This document shows, one piece after another, positions 1-8,075 of a DNA stretch of 44,139 nt. The stretch covers positions 1 to 44,139 of the forward strand of contig JALOOX010000024.1 in NCBI GenBank assembly GCA_025454175.1, in the 5' to 3' direction. Position 1 is the first letter of the stretch, and every line of letters starts with the position of its first letter. The DNA is from Syntrophobacteraceae bacterium (GTDB taxonomy: Bacteria > Desulfobacterota > Syntrophobacteria > Syntrophobacterales > Syntrophobacteraceae). The notes beneath the pieces were generated by a model. That model saw only the letters and a program-made list of their open reading frames with translations. It searched no databases and was not told where the DNA came from. Position numbers and translations under genes: made by a program.

Positions 1-223
1 GATATCTTCACCGCCGAGCCCAGAGCCGGTTGAGCAGTGGATTTGAGGGAGATCGAAAATTCCCCTTCAGTTCAGCACCTGGGTGCGGAATGTGAGTCAA
101 GGGAGGGTGATCATTCCGCTGCAGATGGGCGTGCTTTTTGACGCGTGATCTGATCTGATCAGCTGCAGGACGGAAGGAAGGCGCGAGGGTTCGAGGTGGT
201 GATCAAGCGAGAGGAGGATGAAG

Positions 224-883
224 ATGGAAAGCCGGCAATCAGGCGGCAGGGACTGCTGTGTTGAAAGAGACCGGAACAACCTGGTCTGGATCGATCTCGA
301 AATGACGGGTCTTTCCGTCGAGACGAGCACCATCATCGAGATCGCCATCGTCATCACGGACGCGGAGCTTCGGGAACTGGGCCGATGGCCCGCGGGGGCT
401 TTGGGCCAGGCCATTTGTCAACCGGAGAGCATTTTGGCCGGGATGGACGATTGGGGGAAGCGAGCTCACGCACGGACCGGCCTGCTGGAGAGAGTCCGGG
501 AATCATCTTTCGATCTTGCGGCGGCGCAAAGGCATGCGCTGGAATTCGTCCGCCGATACTGCCCGGAACCGGGAGCGGATCGCTCAAAAGGATGCCCGCT
601 CGCGGGCAATTCCATAGGGATCGACCGCACGTTCCTCCAGGCTTACATGCCAGATCTCGAACGTCATACCAGTTATCGGAATGTGGATGTCTCCACCATC
701 AAGGAGCTGGTGAACCGGTGGTATCCGCACTGCAGCTATGATAAGCCCGAAGCGGGGAGGCACACCGCGATGGCCGATATCCTGGCCTCCATCGAGGAAC
801 TGCGGTACTATCGGTCGAAAGTGTTCAAAAGCGACGGGCTGATTCCCGTTCCATCAGGCCGGGCGGAAAATGCGGGTGCTTGA
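224..883 (+). CDS. orn: Oligoribonuclease (DEDDh 3'-5' exoribonuclease)
   Basis: Orn degrades 2-5 nt RNA fragments and linear dinucleotides such as pGpG in the cytoplasm. The exonuclease motifs are readable: Exo I WIDLEMTGL near residues 22-30 with the metal-binding Asp and Glu, NSIGIDRTFL carrying the second Asp, and GRHTAMADI carrying the His/Asp of a DEDDh enzyme; the family block VDVSTIKELVNRWYP is also present. At 219 aa it is longer than the roughly 180 aa E. coli enzyme, with about 17 extra residues at the N-terminus and a short C-terminal tail. Two in-frame ATGs exist at 218 and 224. The Shine-Dalgarno GAGGAGG ends at 217, touching the first ATG and 6 nt before the second, so 224 is preferred. 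It probably heads a short operon with the MtrA-like gene. Confidence 0.93.
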   Translation: MESRQSGGRDCCVERDRNNLVWIDLEMTGLSVETSTIIEIAIVITDAELRELGRWPAGALGQAICQPESILAGMDDWGKRAHARTGLLERVRESSFDLAAAQRHALEFVRRYCPEPGADRSKGCPLAGNSIGIDRTFLQAYMPDLERHTSYRNVDVSTIKELVNRWYPHCSYDKPEAGRHTAMADILASIEELRYYRSKVFKSDGLIPVPSGRAENAGA

Positions 884-954
884 TCCGCCGTTCCCCACGG
901 CAAGGTGACGCGCTTCAGCCTTCGGCCGTGTCGAAGGGTTACAGGGAGTGGCCC

Positions 955-1635
955 ATGATGAAGGCAGATCCGCATTCCGAATATCCGCCGGAGGATGGGA
1001 GGTATCTCCGGGGTGACGACTACTCTCCGGTTGCCGTGGCGATCATCCTGAACACCAGTCCCGAGAAAATCCCCACGCAGCTCGAGAATCTTGTCAAGGC
1101 CGGGGTGGAAGCGGGCGCTGCCCTGTCGGGCACGGTGCAGACCGAAAATATCGGATTTGAGAAAATGATCTGCAATGTCGTCTCGAATCCCAACATCCGG
1201 TATCTGGTTGTCGGAGGGCCGGAATCCGAGGGCCACCTGACCGGCGAGGCGCTCAAGGCCCTGATCCGCCACGGGGTGGATGAGAAGAGACGCATTGTTC
1301 GGACTGATGCGCCCGCCCCATTTCTCTTCAACGTGCCCATGGAAATGATCGAGCGGTTCCGAAAACAGCTCACCCTGGTGGACCTTCAGTTTGAAGGGGA
1401 TCCCGAGCTGATCCGGAAGGCCGTATGGTCCTGCCTCCAGGATGCCCCCGTGAGCTTTCGGGGGTGTTGGCTCCATGACATGGGGGCCTATCCGGAGCCC
1501 CCCTTGAGCGGAAGAATCACCTGGCGCGTCATGGAGCCATGGGCCGAGATCATCGACGACAAGGAGCGTGAAGCGAAGAAAAGAGCACTGGCGCTTATGG
1601 AACGGCTGAGAAAAGGAAGCCGGCAAGGGAGGTAG
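955..1635 (+). CDS. MtrA-like corrinoid (methyl-carrier) protein
   Basis: The protein matches the soluble domain of subunit A of methanogen tetrahydromethanopterin S-methyltransferase (MtrA). Shared features are an N-terminal YLRGDDYSPVAV block, GAALSGTVQTENIGFEK, NPNIRYLVVGGPE and GHLTGEALKALIRHGVD. In MtrA the His of the GH(I/L)TG motif (His84 in Methanothermobacter) is the lower axial ligand of the corrinoid cobalt; the equivalent here is His94. No hydrophobic C-terminal anchor is visible; the last 70 residues are charged and helical (WRVMEPWAEIIDDKEREAKK). The frame opens upstream with a TTG overlapping the orn stop, but ATG 955 has GGGAG about 7 nt upstream and gives 226 aa that fit the family. 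No Mtr partner genes lie nearby. It probably carries a methyl group in a corrinoid-dependent methyl transfer; its donor and acceptor are unknown. Confidence 0.8.
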   Translation: MMKADPHSEYPPEDGRYLRGDDYSPVAVAIILNTSPEKIPTQLENLVKAGVEAGAALSGTVQTENIGFEKMICNVVSNPNIRYLVVGGPESEGHLTGEALKALIRHGVDEKRRIVRTDAPAPFLFNVPMEMIERFRKQLTLVDLQFEGDPELIRKAVWSCLQDAPVSFRGCWLHDMGAYPEPPLSGRITWRVMEPWAEIIDDKEREAKKRALALMERLRKGSRQGR

Positions 1636-1669
1636 CAGTTCCCCATGCCCCCCTGGGGCACCCTGAACA

Positions 1670-2002
1670 ATGGAAAGGGGCTTCAACCAGGAACCAGGAA
1701 CCAGTACCTTTTCGCAGGTCGCCAGGCTCAGAGCCCAGCCCGGCATGGAGAAGCGGGTCAGGGCCGAGCTTTTGGGGCTGTTGGGGCCTTCACGAAAATA
1801 CAAGGGGTGCATCAACCATGACCTCCATCAGTCCATGGATGATCCGTGCGTTTTCATCTTCTACGAGAACTGGGAGAGCCGGCCGGATCTCGACGACCAT
1901 CTCGGCGCGCCGCATGTGCGGGCCGTGTTGGGAGAAGCTGATGAGCTGCTTTCGGAACCTGTGGAGCTCACTTCACTGAAGATGCTGAACGGAATGAATT
2001 AG
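1670..2002 (+). CDS. ABM-domain protein (quinol monooxygenase/YgiN-like)
   Basis: This 110 aa protein has the dimeric ferredoxin-like fold signature of antibiotic biosynthesis monooxygenase (ABM) proteins: a first strand TFSQVARLRAQPG, helix MEKRVRAELLGLLGPSRK, the GCINHDLHQSMDDP segment, the strand CVFIFYENWESRPDLDDHL and the terminal AVLGEADELLSEPVELTSL. Known members oxidise quinols or act as cofactor-free oxygenases, but many are uncharacterised small-molecule binders. It lies 34 nt after the MtrA-like gene. The ATG has no clear Shine-Dalgarno, so the N-terminal 12 residues are uncertain. Function cannot be set from sequence; an oxygenase role would be odd in an obligate anaerobe, although a protective role is possible. 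Confidence 0.75.
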   Translation: MERGFNQEPGTSTFSQVARLRAQPGMEKRVRAELLGLLGPSRKYKGCINHDLHQSMDDPCVFIFYENWESRPDLDDHLGAPHVRAVLGEADELLSEPVELTSLKMLNGMN

Positions 2003-2295
2003 CGGTCGACACCGGGCGACCTCGATCCGGCGAGAAATTCCTGATCGAAGCCATAACGAGATGCCGCATGGGGAGCTATGACCGAAGTCCGGAAGGCTGG
2101 TCCATCCGCACGACGCAATGCCCTGATTCTCGTCATCCTTGGCGCGGTGGTGGGGACGCTGCTGGTGGCCGGGGTCGAGCATCACCGCGCATCACTCCAT
2201 GATTGGCTTCTGTCTGAGCCAGGTGAGCTGACCGGTCGTGTCGGGATGCTGTCCAGGGCAAAGTATTACCCATTTAAGTTACCCAATAACACAAA

Positions 2296-2323
2296 AGGGG
2301 TTAGGTCGATCGACCTAACCCCC
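2296..2323 (-). terminator. Rho-independent terminator of tRNA-Pro
   Basis: A perfect 13-bp inverted repeat (GGGGTTAGGTCGA and its complement, 2297-2322) lies just downstream of the minus-strand tRNA. Reading the minus strand it is followed by TTTTGTG, giving a compact intrinsic terminator. Confidence 0.8.
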
Positions 2324-2333
2324 TTGATTTTCC

Positions 2334-2410
2334 TGGTCGGGACGACTGGATTTGAACCAGCGGCCTCTGCGTCCCGAACGCAGCGCTCTACCAGGCTGAG
2401 CCACGTCCCG
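2334..2410 (-). tRNA. tRNA-Pro (anticodon CGG)
   Basis: The minus strand folds as a complete 77-nt tRNA with encoded CCA. The acceptor stem CGGGACG pairs with CGTCCCG, the D stem is GCTC/GAGC, the anticodon stem is CTGCG/CGCAG around loop TTCGGGA (anticodon CGG), and the T-arm is GCTGG-TTCAAAT-CCAGT. A terminator follows at 2296-2323. Confidence 0.95.
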
Positions 2411-2600
2411 TTTGGGTGATCGCCATCTATAGCAGAACCATTTGACTCTGTCCATGGAATTCCTGCTCGAATTCCGCTCGTCCTCCGGCTTCCAGGGGCG
2501 GGGAAGCCTTGAGCTTGGCTCGTGAATGGGCGAGAATGCGGAGTGAAGCCAAAATCTGGTATGAAGGCCATCCCCCAAAACCCGTCGATGCAGGTGGACC

Positions 2601-4550
2601 ATGGCGGATCCAACGCTTCACACGACGCCCGAAGGATCGAGCTCTCCATCGGACGCCCATTCCTCCGGAGCGAGAGCACCGCTCCAGGGGCGCATAGCGT
2701 CATTCCCTCATCTGCCGGGCGTTTATCTCTTTCGGGGTTCGGATCGCAGTATTCTATATGTAGGGAAGGCACGGGACCTTCGGAAGCGTATCGCCAGTTA
2801 TTTCAAGAGCTCAGGCGATCCCAACGTCAAAAACCGGGTCCTCCTGGCACGAGCCGCCGACCTGGAGTACGTCGTCACCTCCACCGAAAAGGAGGCCCTC
2901 CTCCTTGAATCCAGCCTCATCAAGCAGCATCGGCCGCGCTACAACGTGGTGCTCAGGGACGACAAGACCTATCCCTCGCTCCGCATCGACCCCCGGGAGC
3001 CCTTTCCACGCCTCGACATGGTGCGGCGTTATCAGCGGGACGGCGCCCTGTACTTCGGGCCCTATCCCTCCGGGAACGCCGTGCGTGAAAACCTTCGGCT
3101 CCTGAACCAGCTCTTTCCCCTGAGGCTCTGCAAGGGCAAGAAGCTCGTGCCGCGGGACCGGCCCTGCCTGAACCACTCCCTGGGCCGCTGCCTGGGCGCC
3201 TGCGCGGGAAAGGTGACGGCGGAAGACTACGCCAGGGTGGTCGAGGAGCTGGTCCTGTTTCTTCAGGGCAAAAACGACCTCCTGGAAAAGGAGCTTCAGA
3301 AGCGCATGGAAGAATCGGCGGCAAACCTCGAATTCGAGCGGGCGGCGTTCTACCGGGACCGCATCCGCACCCTGCGCTCCATGCTCGAAAAGCAGACCGT
3401 CGTCTCCGAGAAGTCGCTGAACCAGGACGTGATCGGCATCCACCGGGAAGGGGACGTGACGGAGCTGGCCCTGCTTTTCGTTCGCAAGGGAGTCCTCATG
3501 GGCCAGCGCAGCTTCGACCTGTCGGATGTCCAGGGGGACCTCGACGACCTGGCGACGTCCTTCATCCAGCAGTACTACACCGAGGGCCGATATATCCCCG
3601 AGGAGGTCGTGGTGCCGATGGGGCTCGAGTCGGGAACCGTTCTCGAGGAGAGGCTTGCGGAGCTCAAGGGGAGGCGCGTTCGACTCATTGTCGCCCAACG
3701 TGGAGATCGCAGACAGCTCCTGGAGCTGGCCCGGAAGAACGCCCGGGAGCGGCAGGCCAGCCGCGGGCGGAAGCGCGAGCGGGACGAGGCCATCCTCCAC
3801 AGCCTGCAGCGCATTCTGAGGCTTCCCCGATTGCCGCACCGCATGGCCTGCATCGACATCTCCAACATCCAGGGGCAGCACGCCGTGGGCGGGCTGGTGG
3901 TCTTCACGGCGGGGAAGCCGGACAAGGAGTGGTATCGCCACTACCGCATCGAGGAAAAGAGCGAGCCCGACGACCCGGCCATGATGACCGAAGTGGTGCG
4001 TCGCCTGGTGCGGAACGATCCGGAGTTTTTCAGGAGCCTCGATCTCCTGATGCTGGACGGCGGAAAGGGGCAGCTCAACACCGTCCTTCAAGTGCTGAAG
4101 GAAGAACGGGTCGACCACCTGGTGCCCCTCATCTCCATCGCCAAGGAGCGGGAAGCCGACCGTGGCGAGGCCGGGAGAGGTCTTTACGAGAAGATCTACA
4201 TCCCCGGCCGCAAAAACCCCCTTTTTCTCTCGCGCTTCCCCGACATCCTCCACCTGCTCCAGCGACTGCGCGACGAAACCCACCGGTTCGCCATCTCCCA
4301 TTACCAGAGCCTCCACCGGGCGGAGCTGGTGAGCTCGGTGCTGGACCGGATACCAGGGGTGGGATCCAAAAGGAGGCAGCTCCTCCTCCAGCACTTTCCG
4401 AGCATCGACAGCCTCCGGGCCGCCGAAGCCGAGGCCATTCAGCAGGTCCCAGGGATCTCGAGGGGGCTGGCCCTGAGGATTGTCGAGCTTCTTTCAGAGG
4501 AGGCTCTCCCCGCGGGAGAAGACCCGGGGGATGATGAAAACCACGCCTGA
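2601..4550 (+). CDS. uvrC: Excinuclease ABC subunit C
   Basis: UvrC makes both incisions around a UvrB-bound lesion in nucleotide excision repair. The 649 aa protein has full length and order: a GIY-YIG nuclease (residues about 33-110, GVYLFRG and ILYVGKARDLRKRI) for the 3' cut, the cysteine cluster in the CLNHSLGRCLGACAGKV region, a UVR motif that contacts UvrB (KRMEESAANLEFERAAFYRDRI), the RNase H-like 5' nuclease (IDISNIQG, LLMLDGGKGQLN, and FAISHYQSLHR), and C-terminal helix-hairpin-helix motifs (RIPGVGSKRRQLLLQHF, VPGISRGLALRI). The first 28 residues are a low-complexity Ser/Pro extension, so a slightly later start is possible; GGTGG precedes this ATG. It converges on the DciA-like gene with only 10 nt between stops. 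Confidence 0.97.
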   Translation: MADPTLHTTPEGSSSPSDAHSSGARAPLQGRIASFPHLPGVYLFRGSDRSILYVGKARDLRKRIASYFKSSGDPNVKNRVLLARAADLEYVVTSTEKEALLLESSLIKQHRPRYNVVLRDDKTYPSLRIDPREPFPRLDMVRRYQRDGALYFGPYPSGNAVRENLRLLNQLFPLRLCKGKKLVPRDRPCLNHSLGRCLGACAGKVTAEDYARVVEELVLFLQGKNDLLEKELQKRMEESAANLEFERAAFYRDRIRTLRSMLEKQTVVSEKSLNQDVIGIHREGDVTELALLFVRKGVLMGQRSFDLSDVQGDLDDLATSFIQQYYTEGRYIPEEVVVPMGLESGTVLEERLAELKGRRVRLIVAQRGDRRQLLELARKNARERQASRGRKRERDEAILHSLQRILRLPRLPHRMACIDISNIQGQHAVGGLVVFTAGKPDKEWYRHYRIEEKSEPDDPAMMTEVVRRLVRNDPEFFRSLDLLMLDGGKGQLNTVLQVLKEERVDHLVPLISIAKEREADRGEAGRGLYEKIYIPGRKNPLFLSRFPDILHLLQRLRDETHRFAISHYQSLHRAELVSSVLDRIPGVGSKRRQLLLQHFPSIDSLRAAEAEAIQQVPGISRGLALRIVELLSEEALPAGEDPGDDENHA

Positions 4551-4560
4551 CCACATGGGC

Positions 4561-5055
4561 TTACGATTCATCCAGGACGGTGTGCTTGAGCAGACGGGTG
4601 CCGATGGCCCGGAGATCGGGATCCGGAATGGATTTGAGGAAGGCTTTCTCCTGGGCGGTCAGGGGCCGCGGTTTTCCTTTTTTCGGTTTCCGGGGCTTGA
4701 GCCTGTGAGGGCGGACCTTTTCGAGCTTTTGGCTCTCGGGGTTCAGAACCGGGGCGGTCTTGGGAAGCTCCCCGATGCGGATCACGATCTTCGTCACGAT
4801 GGGCTCGGAGTGCGGGGCGTTGATGAAATCCATCAGGACGGCCTTGTGCAGCTCCAGGTGATGCCTCCACACGGGGGCGTCCGTCACGATGACCAGGACG
4901 CCCTTCCGAAGGGATACGGGCTGACAGGCCCGGGCCGCGTCGGCGCCCACCACGTCCTGCCAGTCCCCCAGGGGGTTGACCGCGAATGCCGGATGGCCCT
5001 TCATGACCTGCTGAACCACCGCTCCCAGGGGCTGGACCTTGGCCGGTGGCTTCAA
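4561..5055 (-). CDS. DciA-like DUF721 protein
   Basis: This 164 aa protein has the DUF721 core: AVVQQVMKGHPAF, then WQDVVGADAARACQPVSLRKGVLVIV, the invariant APVWRHHLELHKAVLMDFIN, and the strand IVTKIVIRIG. A basic Pro/Lys-rich linker (HRLKPRKPKKGKPRP) and an acidic helix follow. DUF721 includes DciA, the ancestral loader or operator of the replicative helicase DnaB in bacteria lacking DnaC/DnaI; DciA shares a KH-like fold and often a basic tail. Its ATG overlaps the stop of the upstream membrane-protein gene (ATGA-type, 4 nt), so the two are translationally coupled. The domain is clear; helicase loading here is inferred from the family. Confidence 0.85.
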   Translation of the reverse strand: MKPPAKVQPLGAVVQQVMKGHPAFAVNPLGDWQDVVGADAARACQPVSLRKGVLVIVTDAPVWRHHLELHKAVLMDFINAPHSEPIVTKIVIRIGELPKTAPVLNPESQKLEKVRPHRLKPRKPKKGKPRPLTAQEKAFLKSIPDPDLRAIGTRLLKHTVLDES

Positions 5056-6029
5056 TCCGAAGGCTCCCGTGACTCGCTTTCACTTGCCGAGGGCTTCTCC
5101 AGACGTTTCAAGAGCATTCGCAGTTCCTGGAAGTGGCGCTGCATGGCCTCGAGAAGTATGAGGGTATCGCCGCTTTGAATGGGCAGGCGGGAGAGGAACT
5201 GGTCGTAGAGCAGCCCGTCCACCGTCGCCAGGTAGAGGTTGTCGAGGCGCTTGAGGAGGGCGGCTCCGATGTTGAGCAGGACCGTCAGGAGTCCGATCTG
5301 GACGAGGGGCACGAAGCTCCCGGCCAGGGGCAGGAGGTAGGCCTGGAAGTCCTGCTGCCCATTCACCAGCGGCTGGAGCCTCCCGTAGAGCATCCAGCTG
5401 GACTGGAACAGGGCCAGGAAAGGCAGGGGCCAGAGGACCCACCGGAAAGGGCCCCAGGAAGCCGAGAGGATCTGCCAGTCGGCCTCCGAAACCCTGCGCT
5501 CCTTCTCCACGAGCTGCTCGGCCGGAAGCGTGCTCTGGGGGTTGCGAAACATGAGGCGCAGACGCTGAAACGGGTGAAGAATCAGCGAAAAGGGAAACCG
5601 GTTCACCTTGCGGAACAGCTCATGGGAGGGAAAGAGCTTCTCGAGGGCCGCCGGGGAGCTCGCCACGGACATCTTCGATTTGCTGGAATAATTCGCAAGG
5701 GTGGTGGTGAGCACGTGCTTGACAACGAAGACCCCGATAAACTGGACGAAGAGCCAGAGACAGCGGGCGGCCATGAACAGCGCTTCGGCGCAGACGAGGT
5801 AGAGGATGGCGAAATTCACCATGGATGCCGAGCTCAGCCATTGGGTTTGCTTCCAGAAATCCGAGGACATGTAAGCGTCAAGCGGCAGGGTCGAGGCGGC
5901 GGGCTTCATGGATGCGAAGTGAGCCTGGTAGCTCTTGGCGACGGGATAGGCCAGGAAAAGACAGAGCAGAAAAAGCATGAACCAGAACAACCGCTGGACC
6001 GCCTCGTAGTGCCTCAGACCGTATTCCAT
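5052..6029 (-). CDS. Multi-spanning membrane protein of unknown function
   Basis: I do not recognise this 325 aa protein. It has a first transmembrane segment near residues 12-30 (FWFMLFLLCLFLAYPV), a second pair around 60-100 (VNFAILYLVCAEALFMAARCLWLFVQFIGVFVV), a basic loop of about 90 residues (LHPFQRLRLMFRNPQ), then segments near 200-220 and 240-275 (LLPLAGSFVPLVQIGLLTVLLNIGAAL). An amphipathic C-terminal helix (LLEAMQRHFQELRMLLKRLE) resembles a coiled coil. Two membrane segments flanking a long cytoplasmic loop recall MotA/ExbB-type proteins, but this is only a loose similarity. The frame stays open upstream to 6311; ATG 6029 is chosen because hydrophobic coding sequence begins there, though no strong Shine-Dalgarno decides it. 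It overlaps the DciA-like gene by 4 nt. Confidence 0.6.
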   Translation of the reverse strand: MEYGLRHYEAVQRLFWFMLFLLCLFLAYPVAKSYQAHFASMKPAASTLPLDAYMSSDFWKQTQWLSSASMVNFAILYLVCAEALFMAARCLWLFVQFIGVFVVKHVLTTTLANYSSKSKMSVASSPAALEKLFPSHELFRKVNRFPFSLILHPFQRLRLMFRNPQSTLPAEQLVEKERRVSEADWQILSASWGPFRWVLWPLPFLALFQSSWMLYGRLQPLVNGQQDFQAYLLPLAGSFVPLVQIGLLTVLLNIGAALLKRLDNLYLATVDGLLYDQFLSRLPIQSGDTLILLEAMQRHFQELRMLLKRLEKPSASESESREPSD

Positions 6030-6368
6030 GGGCTGCTGTCTCTCGGAGGCGGCTCCTGAATGGGGGAAAGGCCGGGCGTCGACCACCTTCGAGACCGGGG
6101 TCGCCGCATCGGGCGCCATCATACGTGTGATCAATCGGCGACCGGATTCCCGCCGGCATACCGTGAATCCTGCCCGCATGCACGCACTCGGAGCGGAGCC
6201 GCCTCCCCACGATCCGCCCGTCCACGCGCCCGACCCCGAAGACCTTGAATGAGCTCGGGAGCATGGAACCGCATGCCGGCATCGTTCGCCATCGGGGTGC
6301 ATTTCTCGCACATTTTCCGGTGTTCGTCCAGGGAAGTTCCCCAGGTCCCTCGGAGGAAGGAAGATCTG

Positions 6369-6414
6369 ACCACCCGGTCGCCAGGAAAGCTTCAGATCCT
6401 GGCGGCCGGGTGGT
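6369..6414. terminator. Strong hairpin between liuB and the membrane-protein gene
   Basis: An 18-bp stem (6369-6386 with 6397-6414, one G-U pair, 10-nt loop) lies 42 nt beyond the stop of the minus-strand carboxyltransferase gene. On the plus strand it is followed by TTTGG; on the minus strand the downstream tract is weak (TCAGATCTTCC). By position it should end the liu transcript. Confidence 0.55.
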
Positions 6415-6455
6415 TTTGGTGGTCAATGGTCCTGGGCTGACGGTATTAATTCGCC

Positions 6456-8057
6456 TCAGAATCTCAGGTTGCCGAAAGCGGGCTCCCCGATGGGGCTGAG
6501 CAGGCTCACTTCGAAGGCCATGGCGAGCCAGTCCCGGATTTCATTGAATTTGAGAACGCGGTCGCTGAGCAGCCGGGCCGCGCAATAGAAGGGATGGGCC
6601 TCCCCGTCGTATTTCTCCATCATCTGCTGACGAAAGGCCTGTTTTTCGCCTTCGCTCATGGGGCTTCCCTGGCCGGCGCGCTTGCGCTCCTCGATGGTGA
6701 GGAGCACCTCGGCCGCCGACCGGCCGCTCATGACCGACGTGCGGGAGCGCATGGTGTGGAACAGGAAGTGGGGCCTGTAGGCCCGTCCGCACATGCCGTA
6801 GTTGGCGGCGCCGTTGTCCGGGCCAATGACCAGCTGAATCCGCGGCACCTGGGCGCAGGAAACCGAGCGCACCATGTCGGCCCCGTACTTGCCGATGCCC
6901 ATGTGCTCGGACTCGGAGCCCACCATGTAACCGGGCGAGCTCTGAACGAAGAGGAGGGGGACCTTCTCCTGGGAGCACCGCACGATCCATTCGGTGGCCT
7001 TGCGCGCCGCCTCGGCAAAGATGATGCCGAGAGCGTTGGACGCGATGATGCCCACGGGAATCCCCTTGATGCGCAGCTTGCCCGCAACGATATTATCCCC
7101 GCGGCCCGGAGCGTACTGGCTCTTGTACTCGATGAAATGACTGTCGTCGGAAATGGCCTCGAGGAAGCTCCGAACATTCATTCCCTGGTGGATCTTCGCG
7201 GGGAGCAGTTCGTAGATGGACTCCACCGGCACCCGCGGCGGCACTTCGGCGTAGCGGTGAATGTGCATCTTCTGGGGAGCCTCCAGGGAAAGAATCTCAC
7301 GGACCTTCGCGACGGCCTCGTCCTGGTTGCGGCAGAAATGGTCGGCGCCGCCGGAAATCTGGGTGTGCACCCGAGCCCCGCCCAGGTCCTCGGCGGAAAT
7401 CACCTCGCCCGTGGCCGCCTTCACCAGGGGCGGGCCACCCAGAAAGGAGTAGGACATCTTGTCGATCATGATGGACTGGCAGGCCATGAAAACGATGTAA
7501 GCCCCGCCCGCCGTGTTGCCCCCCGTGCTGAGGGTAATCTGCTTGAGGCCCATGGCCGACATGCGGGCCATGTTGTAGAACATGGAGCCGAAATGCTGGT
7601 CATCCGGAAACACGTCGGCCTGCATGGGAAGATACGCCCCGCCGGAGTCGGCAATGTAGACGCAGTTGAGGCCGCACCGCTCGGCGATGGCCTGGGCCCT
7701 CATGTGCTTCTTGAGGGTGATTGGGAAGTAGGTGCCGGCCTTGACGCGGCTGTCGCTGGCCACGATCATGGTCCAGTTGCCGTGGATCCTGCCGATTCCC
7801 GTGATGATGCCCCCGCAGGGCACATCATCCACCTCCGGATAAAACATGCCAAATCCGGCCAGCCGGCTCAGTTCGAAGAACTCGGTATCCGGGTCGACGA
7901 GCTTGCGGATCAGCTCCCGGGCAGGCTGCTTGCCCTGCTTGGCCAGGCGGTTGACGGCCGCCTCGCCGCCGGGCCAGATAGCCTCGTAAACCTTGCCGTC
8001 CAGCTTGAGCTCTTCATTCTCCCAGAACGCGCGATTCTCCATCCTCGCATCAGTCAT
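6456..8057 (-). CDS. liuB: Acyl-CoA carboxylase carboxyltransferase subunit (methylcrotonoyl-CoA carboxylase beta type)
   Basis: The 533 aa protein is a biotin-dependent acyl-CoA carboxyltransferase with both crotonase-like halves. Blocks diagnostic of methylcrotonoyl-CoA carboxylase beta are present: AGTYFPITLKKHMRAQ, IADSGGAYLPMQADVFPD, then the oxyanion region STGGNTAGGAYIVFM, GPPLVKAATGEVISAEDLGG, and in the C-terminal half ARKATEWIVRCSQEKVPLLFV and GNGAANYGM-type sequence (GPDNGAANYGMCGRAY). It carboxylates a 2-enoyl-CoA, probably 3-methylcrotonyl-CoA from leucine or isovalerate, using carboxybiotin. It needs a biotin carboxylase/BCCP subunit, which is absent from this window. AGGGGA sits about 7 nt before ATG 8057. 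It is 18 nt downstream of the hydratase gene and ends the operon. Confidence 0.87.
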   Translation of the reverse strand: MTDARMENRAFWENEELKLDGKVYEAIWPGGEAAVNRLAKQGKQPARELIRKLVDPDTEFFELSRLAGFGMFYPEVDDVPCGGIITGIGRIHGNWTMIVASDSRVKAGTYFPITLKKHMRAQAIAERCGLNCVYIADSGGAYLPMQADVFPDDQHFGSMFYNMARMSAMGLKQITLSTGGNTAGGAYIVFMACQSIMIDKMSYSFLGGPPLVKAATGEVISAEDLGGARVHTQISGGADHFCRNQDEAVAKVREILSLEAPQKMHIHRYAEVPPRVPVESIYELLPAKIHQGMNVRSFLEAISDDSHFIEYKSQYAPGRGDNIVAGKLRIKGIPVGIIASNALGIIFAEAARKATEWIVRCSQEKVPLLFVQSSPGYMVGSESEHMGIGKYGADMVRSVSCAQVPRIQLVIGPDNGAANYGMCGRAYRPHFLFHTMRSRTSVMSGRSAAEVLLTIEERKRAGQGSPMSEGEKQAFRQQMMEKYDGEAHPFYCAARLLSDRVLKFNEIRDWLAMAFEVSLLSPIGEPAFGNLRF

Positions 8058-8075
8058 GTCACATCCCCTTGTCTT

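Larger units (their letters stand above)
2078..2419 (+). pseudogene. Possible 5' remnant of a small membrane protein
   Basis: The first 50 codons look coding: a charged N-terminus, one hydrophobic segment (ALILVILGAVVGTLLVAGVE, about residues 15-34) and a polar tail. From about 2255 the frame runs through the terminator hairpin and the antisense of tRNA-Pro, producing the familiar artefact peptide TTGFEPAASASRTQRS. The real product, if any, therefore ended earlier or the gene was truncated beside the tRNA. GGGGAG lies only 2 nt before the ATG. I do not recognise a family. Confidence 0.25.

Noticed and set aside
1..33. A possible C-terminus (DIFTAEPRAG then stop) of an upstream gene
   Set aside because: Ten codons cannot be assigned to a protein, and two other frames also stay open briefly.
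121..165. Repeated TGATC units and the palindrome CTGATCAG before orn
   Set aside because: Short and low in information; no promoter spacing or wider conservation can be seen.
2315..2602. A minus-strand frame encoding DVAQPGRALRSGRRGRWFKSSRPD
   Set aside because: This is the standard artefact of translating through a tRNA gene, here tRNA-Pro.
2811..4394. A 527-codon open frame on the minus strand opposite uvrC
   Set aside because: UvrC is full length with every domain in order on the other strand.
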